From Streptomyces sp. NBRC 110035 (lineage in GTDB: Bacteria; Actinomycetota; Actinomycetes; Streptomycetales; Streptomycetaceae): a stretch of DNA of 64,000 bases. The notes under the pieces are model-generated. The model saw only the letters and a program-made list of their open reading frames with translations, had not been told where the DNA came from and searched no databases. The stretch covers positions 85,147 through 149,146 of the forward strand of contig NZ_BBNN01000037.1 in the NCBI RefSeq assembly GCF_000829695.1, read 5' to 3'. Shown in pieces: positions 57,504 to 64,000 of the stretch. The position numbers and the translations under genes are program-made. How positions within the stretch are numbered: the stretch's first letter is position 1; every line of letters begins with the position of its first letter.

Positions 57504-58052
57504 TCAGGCCGCCGGCCAGGCCTCCGCGAGCATCTTCCGGGTGTCGCCCAGCAGTTGCGGCAGTACCTTGGTGTGGCCGACGACCGGCATGAAGTTGGTG
57601 TCGCCGCCCCAGCGGGGTACGACGTGCTGGTGCAGGTGCGCGGCGATGCCGGCGCCTGCGACCGCGCCCTGGTTCATGCCCAGATTGAAACCATGGGCCC
57701 CGGAGGCGCTGCGCAGCGCCGTCATGGCCTGCTTGGTGAGTTCCGCGAGCTCTGTGGTCTCCGCTTCCGTCAGGTCGGTGTAGTCGGCGACGTGGCGATA
57801 GGGCACGACCATGAGGTGGCCGCCGTTGTACGGGTAGAGGTTGAGTACCGCGTACACGTCCTCACCACGCCGAATGATCAACCCGTCCTCGTCGGACTTG
57901 GCCGGGATCGAGCAGAAGGGGCATCCGTCGTCGGCCCCGGGGCCGCTCGGCTTGTTCTCGCCCTGGATGTACGCCATCCGGTGGGGCGTCCACAGACGCT
58001 GGAACGCGTCCTGCGTGCCCACTCCGATCTGCTGCTCCGGCTCACTCGTCAT
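57504..58052 (-). CDS. HIT-family hydrolase / Ap4A phosphorylase-like
   Basis: 182 residues. Histidine triad HLHQHVV, with N-terminal CPFCSIPA and a nucleotide-binding stretch LNLYPYNGGHLMVVPYRHV. It resembles mycobacterial Rv2613c, which degrades diadenosine tetraphosphate. That gene likewise sits beside thrS, fitting removal of Ap4A made by aminoacyl-tRNA synthetases. ATG at 58050-58052. Separated from thrS by a CRISPR-like relic. Confidence 0.92.
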   Translation of the reverse strand: MTSEPEQQIGVGTQDAFQRLWTPHRMAYIQGENKPSGPGADDGCPFCSIPAKSDEDGLIIRRGEDVYAVLNLYPYNGGHLMVVPYRHVADYTDLTEAETTELAELTKQAMTALRSASGAHGFNLGMNQGAVAGAGIAAHLHQHVVPRWGGDTNFMPVVGHTKVLPQLLGDTRKMLAEAWPAA

Positions 58053-58112
58053 GCGTGCAGCATATGGCGTCACCGTAGGGGTACGGCAAAGGCCCCCGGG
58101 GGCTCCCCCCGG

Positions 58113-58203
58113 GGGTCGATCCCCGCCTGCGCGGGGAGCACGCGCGCCGACGTCACGAGGACAAGGGCCACGGCGGGCCCTCCCCGCGTCGGCGGGCAGC
58201 GGC
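58113..58203. CRISPR. Degenerate two-repeat type I-E CRISPR-like relic
   Basis: Positions 58113-58141 form a 29-base unit with the type I-E look: TCCCCGC-CTGC-GCGGGGA hairpin (58120-58137), a GGG start and a GGGGAGCAC end. After 33 bases, a second diverged unit starts at 58175 (GGGCCCTCCCCGCGTCGGCGGGCAGC). The spacing equals a typical I-E spacer. No cas gene is nearby. The stem may also act as terminator for thrS, whose stop is at 58204. A coincidental GC hairpin cannot be excluded. Confidence 0.45.
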
Positions 58204-60180
58204 TCAGACCTGAGCCCGGCGCTCCACCACGTCAACGATCTCGGCGATCGCTTCGTCGCGGGGAATGCCGTTCTTCTGCGAACCGTCGCGATAGCGGAAC
58301 GACACCGTGCCCGCGTTCATGTCGTCGTCGCCGACGATCACCATGAACGGCACCTTCTGCTTCTGGGCGTTTCTGATCTTCTTCTGCATGCGGTCCGAGG
58401 AGGAGTCCACCTCGATCCGCAGGCCCTGCTTCTTCGCGTCCGCGGTGAACTTCTCCAGGTACTCCACGTGGGCGTCGCCCACCGGGATACCCACCGCCTG
58501 CACCGGCGCCAGCCACGCCGGGAAGGCCCCCGCGTAGTGCTCCAGCAGCACCGCGAAGAACCGCTCGATCGAGCCGAACAGCGCGCGGTGGATCATGACC
58601 GGGCGGTTCTTGGAGCCGTCCGCGGCCGTGTACTCCAGGTCGAAGCGCTCCGGCAGGTTGAAGTCGAGCTGGATCGTCGACATCTGCCAGGTGCGGCCGA
58701 TCGCGTCCCGGGTCTGGACGGAGATCTTCGGGCCGTAGAAGGCAGCGCCCCCGGGGTCCGCGACAAGCTCCAGGCCCTGCTTCTCGGCGACCTGGCGCAG
58801 CGTCTCGGTGGCCTCCTCCCAGACCTCGTCGCTGCCGACGAACTTCTCCGGGTCCTTGGTGGACAGCTCCAGGTAGAAGTCGGTCAGGCCGTAGTCGCGC
58901 AGCAGGTTCAGGACGAAGGCGAGGGTCTTGTCGAGCTCCTCGGACATCTGCTCGCGGGTGCAGTAGATGTGCGCGTCGTCCTGGGTGAACCCGCGGGCGC
59001 GGGTCAGACCGTGCACGACGCCCGACTTCTCGTAACGGTAGACCGTGCCGAACTCGAACAGCCTCAAGGGAAGTTCGCGGTACGACCGGCCGCGCGCGTC
59101 GAAGATCAGGTTGTGCATCGGGCAGTTCATGGGCTTGAGGTAGTAGTCCACGCCCTCGTCGAGCTGCATGGGCGGGTACATGCCGTCGGCGTACCAGTCC
59201 AGGTGGCCCGAGGTCTCGAAGAGCTTCCCCTTCGTCGCGTGCGGGGTGTAGACGAACTCGTAACCGGCCTCCTCGTGCTTGCGCCGCGAGTAGTCCTCCA
59301 TGACCCGGCGGATGATGCCGCCCCTGGGGTGGAAGACGGCGAGGCCGGAGCCGATCTGCTCCGGGACGGAGAACAGGTCGAGCTCGCTGCCGAGCTTGCG
59401 GTGGTCGCGCTTCTCGGCCTCGGCGAGGAACTCCAGGTGTGCCTTCAGTTCGTCCTTGGTCGGCCAGGCGGTGCCGTAGATGCGCTGGAGCATGGGGTTC
59501 TTCTCGCTGCCGCGCCAGTAGGCGGCGGCGTTGCGCATCAGCTTGAACGCCGGGATGTTCCGGGTGGTCGGCAGGTGGGGGCCGCGGCAGAGGTCCTTCC
59601 AGCACAGCTCGCCGGTCTTGGCGTCGAGGTTGTCGTAGATCGTCAGCTCGCCCGCGCCGACCTCGACGTCCGCGCCGTCGTCGTGCGACGCGGATCCCTT
59701 GAGGCCGATCAGCTCGAGCTTGTACGGCTCGGCGGAGAGCTCCTCACGGGCGGCGTCGTCGGTCACCACGCGGCGGGAGAAGCGCTGACCGCGCTTCTGG
59801 ATCTCCTGCATGCGCTTCTCGATGGCCTTGAGGTCCTCGGGCGTGAACGGCTTCTCCACGTCGAAGTCGTAGTAGAAGCCGTCCTTGACCGGCGGGCCGA
59901 TGCCCAGCTTGGCCTCGGGGAACAGGTCCTGCACGGCCTGGGCCATGACGTGCGCGGCGGAGTGGCGCAGGATGTCGAGGCCGTCCGGGGAGGAGATCTC
60001 GACGGCTTCGACGACGTCGCCGTCCCCGACCTCGTGGGCGAGGTCCTTGAGCTCACCGGCCACGCGCGCGGCGACGACCGAGCGCTCGCCGGCGAAGAGC
60101 TCGGCGGCCGTGGTGCCCGTCGTCACCACGCGTTCTTCCCGCTCGGAATCGCGTTGGATGATCACACGGACGTCTGACAC
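58204..60180 (-). CDS. thrS: Threonyl-tRNA synthetase
   Basis: Charges tRNA-Thr. 658 residues from the GTG at 60178-60180, with AGGAGAGACC upstream. N-terminal TGS domain, editing domain (HSAAHVMAQAVQDLFP), class II catalytic core with zinc-binding PMNCPMHNLIF and motif 2 (RYEKSGVVHGLTRARGFTQDDAH), and a C-terminal anticodon-binding domain. The open frame upstream of the GTG lacks similarity. First gene of a possible thrS-HIT unit. Confidence 0.97.
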   Translation of the reverse strand: MSDVRVIIQRDSEREERVVTTGTTAAELFAGERSVVAARVAGELKDLAHEVGDGDVVEAVEISSPDGLDILRHSAAHVMAQAVQDLFPEAKLGIGPPVKDGFYYDFDVEKPFTPEDLKAIEKRMQEIQKRGQRFSRRVVTDDAAREELSAEPYKLELIGLKGSASHDDGADVEVGAGELTIYDNLDAKTGELCWKDLCRGPHLPTTRNIPAFKLMRNAAAYWRGSEKNPMLQRIYGTAWPTKDELKAHLEFLAEAEKRDHRKLGSELDLFSVPEQIGSGLAVFHPRGGIIRRVMEDYSRRKHEEAGYEFVYTPHATKGKLFETSGHLDWYADGMYPPMQLDEGVDYYLKPMNCPMHNLIFDARGRSYRELPLRLFEFGTVYRYEKSGVVHGLTRARGFTQDDAHIYCTREQMSEELDKTLAFVLNLLRDYGLTDFYLELSTKDPEKFVGSDEVWEEATETLRQVAEKQGLELVADPGGAAFYGPKISVQTRDAIGRTWQMSTIQLDFNLPERFDLEYTAADGSKNRPVMIHRALFGSIERFFAVLLEHYAGAFPAWLAPVQAVGIPVGDAHVEYLEKFTADAKKQGLRIEVDSSSDRMQKKIRNAQKQKVPFMVIVGDDDMNAGTVSFRYRDGSQKNGIPRDEAIAEIVDVVERRAQV

Positions 60181-60621
60181 CGGTCTCTCCTGACTGAAGG
60201 CTGGGCTGCGGCGCCATACCTGAGCGCACGCATGGGTGCGATCGTACCGACCCGAACCGGTGCGGGTCGAAACCATTGCCCGCCGCCGTATCCGCCCGCG
60301 GTCGGCCTCCGTCTCCCTCACCGCCCCTCTCCCCGTCCGTCTCCCCGTCCGTCTCCCCGTCGAGGCGGTCGCCGTCGGCGCCGCAGGCCTCGCCGATGCG
60401 GGCTGCGGTTTCCGCGTCCCTCCGGAGTTCCTTCACCGGCCGGTCCCGCTCGGTCCCCTCGACCCGCGCCCGCGGTCCGGCCGGGTGGGCGTGGACGGCG
60501 GGGTCGGTGTCGGCGGTCTCCGGTCTCTCCCTGCGGCGTACGGCGCGAACGGCCCGGGTATCACCGGAGCGGGCAGTCGGCAGGATGCCGACTGCCGGTG
60601 GTGAGCGAGGGGTTGGTGGGG
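60181..60621. other. Divergent spacer between thrS and the exonuclease gene
   Basis: 441 bases. It contains a short 12-base tandem repeat (TCTCCCCGTCCG, two full copies and a 10-base partial, 60328-60361). Open frames here are GC-driven and show no similarity. No clear promoter was identified. Confidence 0.5.
60328..60361. repeat. 12-bp tandem repeat upstream of thrS
   Basis: TCTCCCCGTCCG repeated at 60328, 60340 and (partial, 10 bases) 60352, within the thrS-exonuclease spacer. Confidence 0.7.
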
Positions 60622-61347
60622 ATGACGTGCTGGTACGAGGGGCCGCTGGCCGCCTTTGACACGGAGACGACGGGGGTGGACGTGGAGACCGACCGGATCG
60701 TGTCGGCCGCCGTCGTCGTGCAGGACGCCCCGGGCACCCGGCCGCGGGTCAGCCGCTGGCTGGTGAATCCGGGGGTGCCGGTGCCCGCCGCGGCGTCGGA
60801 GGTACACGGGCTGACGGATGATCACCTCCGGTTGCACGGCCGCTGGCCGGCGCCGGTGATGTACGAGGTGGCGCAGGAGCTGGCCGGGCAGGCGCGGGCG
60901 GGCCGCCCCCTGGTGGTGATGAACGCGCCGTTCGATCTCACCCTGCTGGACCGGGAGCTGCGCCGCCATCGGGCGATGCCGCTGAGCCGCTGGTTCGAGC
61001 GGACGCCGCTGCTGGTACTGGACCCGCGGGTCCTCGACAAGCATCTGGACCGCTACCGCAAGGGCCGCCGCACGCTCACCGACCTGTGCGCGCACTACGG
61101 CGTCGGACTGGAGGGCGCGCACGACGCGGCGGCGGACGCGGTGGCATCGCTGGAGGTCACCCGTGCGGTGGGCCGCCGCTTCGCGTCCCGCCTGGAGTGC
61201 CTGTCCCCCGGTGAGCTGCACACCCTGCAGGCGGTGTGGCACGCGGGCCAGGCCCGTGGCCTTCAGGCCTGGTTCGCCCGCAACGGCACCCCGGAGGCGG
61301 TCGACCCTGCCTGGCCCGTGCGCCCGGACCTGCGGGCGGCGGCGTGA
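60622..61347 (+). CDS. 3'-5' exonuclease, DnaQ/DEDD family
   Basis: 241 residues from ATG 60622, preceded by GAGGGG. Exo I motif FDTETTGVD at about residues 12-20 (D, E), Exo II region MNAPFDLTLLDREL, and Exo III HDAAADAVAS (H...D). This matches the proofreading epsilon-type exonuclease domain as a stand-alone protein; the C-terminal ~60 residues extend past the domain. Role in DNA repair or maturation is inferred. Last gene of the conserved block, followed by its own terminator. Confidence 0.92.
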   Translation: MTCWYEGPLAAFDTETTGVDVETDRIVSAAVVVQDAPGTRPRVSRWLVNPGVPVPAAASEVHGLTDDHLRLHGRWPAPVMYEVAQELAGQARAGRPLVVMNAPFDLTLLDRELRRHRAMPLSRWFERTPLLVLDPRVLDKHLDRYRKGRRTLTDLCAHYGVGLEGAHDAAADAVASLEVTRAVGRRFASRLECLSPGELHTLQAVWHAGQARGLQAWFARNGTPEAVDPAWPVRPDLRAAA

Positions 61348-61399
61348 GGCAACCGCGCCGGGCGGGTGACGCCGGTGGCCGGTGGCTCCGGACACGAAG

Positions 61400-61427
61400 A
61401 AGCCGGTCCGCCTGGGCGGACCGGCTT
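61400..61427 (+). terminator. Exonuclease gene terminator hairpin
   Basis: 12-bp perfect stem (61400-61411 with 61416-61427) around 4 bases, ending in TTT, 53 bases past the stop. It marks the end of the conserved block. Confidence 0.85.
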
Positions 61428-61432
61428 TCCCG

Positions 61433-61879
61433 GTGGACCTCAGGCGCTCGTACTACAACACAAAGGTGCAGGTCAGCGCCCTGGAGGCGCTACTGCGTAA
61501 GCTACCCGACCTATCCGCCCCCGTACGACAGCAGCCCACGCGACGGCAGCCTGCCCGAGCGACACACCTCGGCGACGAGCAGATACAGCAGATACAGCAG
61601 ATCATCGAGGGCTATGCAGGTGGGGCGACGGTCTACCAGCTTGGCGAGCGGTTCGGGATCAGCCGACAGAGGGTCGGCAAAATCCTCAAGCGCCATGGCG
61701 TCGAGATGCGGATGCGTGGGCTATCTGTGGAGCAGATCGACGAAGCAGTGCGGCTCTACCAGGCCGGCCAGTCACTGGCACGAATCGGTGAGCGGCTTGG
61801 CGTGGACGCTGGGACCGTGCGAGCACGGGTCGTTGAGCGAGGGATCCGGATGCGGGATGCGCAGGGGCGAGAGAGGTGA
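61433..61879 (+). CDS. Tandem helix-turn-helix protein, serine recombinase tail-like (possible remnant)
   Basis: About 148 residues if started at GTG 61433; GTG 61466 or 61382 are alternatives, but the latter would translate through the terminator hairpin. Two HTH units are visible: GGATVYQLGERFGISRQRVGKILKRHG and, 30 residues later, YQAGQSLARIGERLGVDAGTVRARV. This double HTH resembles the DNA-binding tail of actinobacterial serine recombinases or Hin-type resolvases, but no catalytic resolvase domain is present. No ribosome binding site was seen. Codon use is less GC-biased than upstream. It could be a small regulator or a recombinase fragment. Confidence 0.6.
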   Translation: MDLRRSYYNTKVQVSALEALLRKLPDLSAPVRQQPTRRQPARATHLGDEQIQQIQQIIEGYAGGATVYQLGERFGISRQRVGKILKRHGVEMRMRGLSVEQIDEAVRLYQAGQSLARIGERLGVDAGTVRARVVERGIRMRDAQGRER

Positions 61880-61934
61880 ACCTGAGCGGCAGCCATCTCG
61901 CCCGATAGCGAAAACGGAACCTCAACATCCAAAG

Positions 61935-61965
61935 AGCGCCCGGCCACGGGGGGAGGCCGGGCGCT
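61935..61965. terminator. Bidirectional terminator in the accessory region
   Basis: Perfect 11-bp stem (61935-61945 with 61955-61965) with a 9-base loop between two convergent genes, 56 bases past one stop and 41 past the other. Confidence 0.75.
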
Positions 61966-62005
61966 TCGAGCTGGATCCTAACCTCTGCGTTGATACTTCA
62001 CCAGG

Positions 62006-62392
62006 TCAGTGGCGCTTCTCGGCGTCCAGCAGGGCCGTCACGAGAATCTGGAAGAACTCGACGTTCTTCGGCGACTTGATGCCGAGCCGCTGGGCGGCGA
62101 GCTGCACAGTCAGTGGGCGATCCTGGGGTAGCGTCGCCCTGCCTTCCAACACCCCAGCCATCCTGAGCAGTTCCTTCTGCGGTACATCCAGGGCTGTAGC
62201 CAAGGGCTTGAGGGGATCGGGCTGTATCTCGTACTCCCCGTTAAGGATCTTGGTTATGTCGGCTTCGGACATGCCTGCGGCCTCAGCGAGTTTGGCCTTG
62301 CCGTCTCCGCTCAAGACATAACCACGAGCGCCCGCTTTGCTGGCTACATAGCGCCCAAACGCCTTCGACTTGGGATTCTGGCGACTTGCCAC
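62006..62392 (-). CDS. XRE-type helix-turn-helix protein
   Basis: 128 residues from the GTG at 62390-62392, with GGGG before it. An XRE-like DNA-binding domain covers about residues 10-80: SGDGKAKLAEAAGMSEADITKILNGEYEIQP, then PLKPLATALDVPQKELLRMAGV. A short C-terminal helix follows. It reads downstream of the DUF4209 gene with a 75-base gap, so it could be its regulator or partner. Codon use is unlike the core genes. This type of protein is common on streptomycete mobile elements. Confidence 0.8.
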   Translation of the reverse strand: MASRQNPKSKAFGRYVASKAGARGYVLSGDGKAKLAEAAGMSEADITKILNGEYEIQPDPLKPLATALDVPQKELLRMAGVLEGRATLPQDRPLTVQLAAQRLGIKSPKNVEFFQILVTALLDAEKRH

Positions 62393-62467
62393 TCCCCACC
62401 CCTTCCCTCACAGGAAGCAACAGAATGCCATCCATGCATCGTTTCCGATAGGGCGCAGACTGATCAG

Positions 62468-64000
62468 TTACCTACGAAGCTCGATCCATGCAGCCCTTAC
62501 AGCGTTTACAGCTCGTTGCCGCCACGAGCGCGAAGAGGCACCATGCGGATTGGCTAGGGCTGCTCGTACGGCGGCTTCATCACGATCTACGGCATCGGCA
62601 GAGGTGATCAGGGCCAATAGCGCAAATGCTCGTAGACCAAGGGCTGCCGTCTCGCGACCTACTTCTTTCATAAAGCCGTGGGCGATGAGGTTACGAACGT
62701 TCATCCCCTCCCCGAGCAGGAAGGTTGCGAGGAACCGACTCCAGTCCGGATCAAAGTCGTTCTCTGTAAGCGGGTCGAGAAGGACTCCCAACCCAGGAAA
62801 TTGACCGCTCCCGTCGCCGACTGCCGTTCGGTACAGGGGCTCGTTGAGCTCCAGTAGAAGGGCGCGAGCTGCCGCCTCAACCTTGGGGACTGCAAGATGG
62901 GCGCTGGCTTCAAACTCGCCCACCCAGTAAAGAATGAAAGCCTTCGCCAGGGCCTGCGCAAAGTCCGGGTGTACTCCCGACTCAACCAGTGACCCGTGCA
63001 GATCTTCGAACGACGGAATACCAAAACGCGTCCTGATGAGATCAAGAGCATCCGCAAGCACAAGCCCATGCAAGTGGATGTTCATGGTCTCGACACGGAT
63101 GAGCTCTCGCTGGAAGACGTCATCGTCATCGCCAAGAACCCGCTTCGGTAGGTCGTTGTCACCGAACATAACAGTCGTAGCCAGCCTGCTAAACACAGAC
63201 TGATTGAAAACTTCGCGTGCCGTACGTTCGTTAACCGCGAGCGTGCCGCTGGGCGAATCGGTATGAAACCAATACCCCAAGGCAGCAAGCCATGTGTCCG
63301 CACGCTCGAACGGGCGCAGATAGCTGCGGAACAGGACGTTCGGGATCTTAATCTCAGACTCTATTATCTTCCATTCCACGGGTGGTGCTGACTGAAGACG
63401 AGCGACCGCAACTCTCTCCAGCTCCGGAACGTTTAGCTGGCGCGCCCTCGTAGCCGCCTCACTAAGATGGTTCCTGACAATCATCGCATTGGTTGCCCGG
63501 TCAGCGTCGTTCAGATAGGCCGTTACCTCAACCTCACTAGCCTTCCGAATACGCGATTCGTCGCCCACGGCACGCCTGCGTACTAGTTTCGCAACCTGGG
63601 CGACGATACGCGTATCGGCGTACGCCAACAACGCCCGGTCGAGCAGATCATCTACCCTTGGATCCACCGGCTGAGCATTCTTCTTCCGCGGCACCGTCAG
63701 CGCATCCAGCAGCTCCACAAACACATGAGGGTTGTCTTGGCCCGCCAGTGCGTCCCGCACTGTATCGAACATGACGGAAGCTACTTGCCGCGCTAGTGGC
63801 ACAAGGTTGACTGAGCGAGCCAGCGTCCATGCGCGAAGCAACGCATGGCTCTGCTCGGTCATCCGAAAGTCTCCGCCGACCAAATCAAGATAAGCATTCG
63901 CGGCCTTCTCAGCCGCATCGCGAGCATTAGCAAGGCGGAGGGTGAAGACAATATCGGCGCAGCGTGCCCGTGCCGCAGGATGTGTTACAGCGCCCCCTAG
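62468..64000 (-). CDS. DUF4209 (HEPN-like) protein, 5' end beyond window
   Basis: 510 codons visible; the frame is open through position 64000, so the start lies outside. It is not a TTG at 63883: the codons upstream of it read as a natural protein (ARCADIVFTLRLANARDAAEKAANAYLDLV). The C-terminal part contains RNLIAHG (62675-62695), exactly the RNxxxHG motif of DUF4209, which also satisfies the RX4-6H pattern of HEPN ribonucleases. About 75 residues follow it. Many ATA, TTA, CTA and AAA-type codons show a base composition unlike the neighbours. Function unknown; a toxin or defence nuclease is inference. Confidence 0.78.
   Translation of the reverse strand, partial: LGGAVTHPAARARCADIVFTLRLANARDAAEKAANAYLDLVGGDFRMTEQSHALLRAWTLARSVNLVPLARQVASVMFDTVRDALAGQDNPHVFVELLDALTVPRKKNAQPVDPRVDDLLDRALLAYADTRIVAQVAKLVRRRAVGDESRIRKASEVEVTAYLNDADRATNAMIVRNHLSEAATRARQLNVPELERVAVARLQSAPPVEWKIIESEIKIPNVLFRSYLRPFERADTWLAALGYWFHTDSPSGTLAVNERTAREVFNQSVFSRLATTVMFGDNDLPKRVLGDDDDVFQRELIRVETMNIHLHGLVLADALDLIRTRFGIPSFEDLHGSLVESGVHPDFAQALAKAFILYWVGEFEASAHLAVPKVEAAARALLLELNEPLYRTAVGDGSGQFPGLGVLLDPLTENDFDPDWSRFLATFLLGEGMNVRNLIAHGFMKEVGRETAALGLRAFALLALITSADAVDRDEAAVRAALANPHGASSRSWRQRAVNAVRAAWIELRR

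Noticed and set aside
58096..58115. CCCCCGGGGG-type palindromes as a third CRISPR repeat
   Set aside because: Simple GC palindrome lacking the 29-base repeat features; more likely part of a terminator.
60232..60621. N-terminal extension of the exonuclease and other frames in the thrS spacer
   Set aside because: Arg/Pro-rich translation with no similarity; ATG 60622 has a good Shine-Dalgarno and the family start.
61382..61432. GTG 61382 as the start of the tandem-HTH gene
   Set aside because: Its first codons run through the exonuclease terminator hairpin and there is no ribosome binding site.
63856..63883. TTG 63883 or ATG 63862 as the start of the DUF4209 gene
   Set aside because: The frame remains open to the window end with natural-looking protein sequence, so the gene is truncated by the window.

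Overview
The window is a very GC-rich actinobacterial chromosome segment, almost certainly Streptomyces. It carries bldD, an actinobacterial integration host factor (sIHF/mIHF) and many GTG starts. Its gene order matches what is known for the Streptomyces coelicolor region from metK to thrS, and it is partly collinear with Mycobacterium tuberculosis (pyr cluster, aro cluster, ruvCAB, pdxST, PIM lipid cluster). No rRNA, tRNA or intact mobile element was found.

Layout: (1) 1-3969, minus strand: metK (3' end cut by the window edge), coaBC, rpoZ, gmk, sIHF. (2) 4227-14284, minus: the pyrimidine cluster in transcription order pyrR-pyrB-pyrC-membrane protein-carA-carB-pyrD-pyrF. A PyrR-type RNA binding loop lies just upstream of the pyrR ribosome binding site. 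(3) 14462-15064, plus: bldD with a -35/-10 promoter covered by two BldD boxes. (4) 15273-17440, minus: nusB, efp and an M24 peptidase-like protein with altered metal ligands. (5) 17710-25403, minus: a P-loop protein, then aroC-aroK-aroB, aroE-mltG and ruvX. (6) 25400-31529, minus: alaS, two small envelope-type proteins, rpsD, rarA. (7) 31643-34581, minus: VKOR, hisS, a metallo-hydrolase. (8) 34762-36949, plus: a membrane-anchored cyclophilin and a DUF349 protein. (9) 37056-46729, minus: relA, apt, secF, secD, yajC, ruvB, ruvA, ruvC. (10) 46932-52956, minus: yebC, pdxT, pdxS, a LemA-like protein and the phosphatidylinositol mannoside set pimA-acyltransferase-pgsA. (11) 53276-57437, plus: an EF-G-like GTPase and an unknown membrane protein. 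(12) 57504-60180, minus: HIT protein and thrS, separated by a degenerate two-repeat type I-E CRISPR-like relic. (13) 60622-61347, plus: a DnaQ-type exonuclease, the last gene of the conserved block.

The last ~2.5 kb (61433-64000) looks different. Codon use is more AT-tolerant and the genes are accessory: a tandem-HTH protein resembling the tail of a serine recombinase, an XRE-type HTH protein, and a large gene running off the window end that carries the RNxxxHG motif of DUF4209 (HEPN-like). This is the best candidate in the window for an undescribed system, possibly a toxin or defence module with its regulator.

Many neighbouring genes overlap by ATGA or GTGA, which implies translational coupling. 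Most transcription units end in strong perfect hairpins, listed individually. Start codons were chosen from ribosome binding sites, overlaps and family N-termini; where uncertain this is stated.
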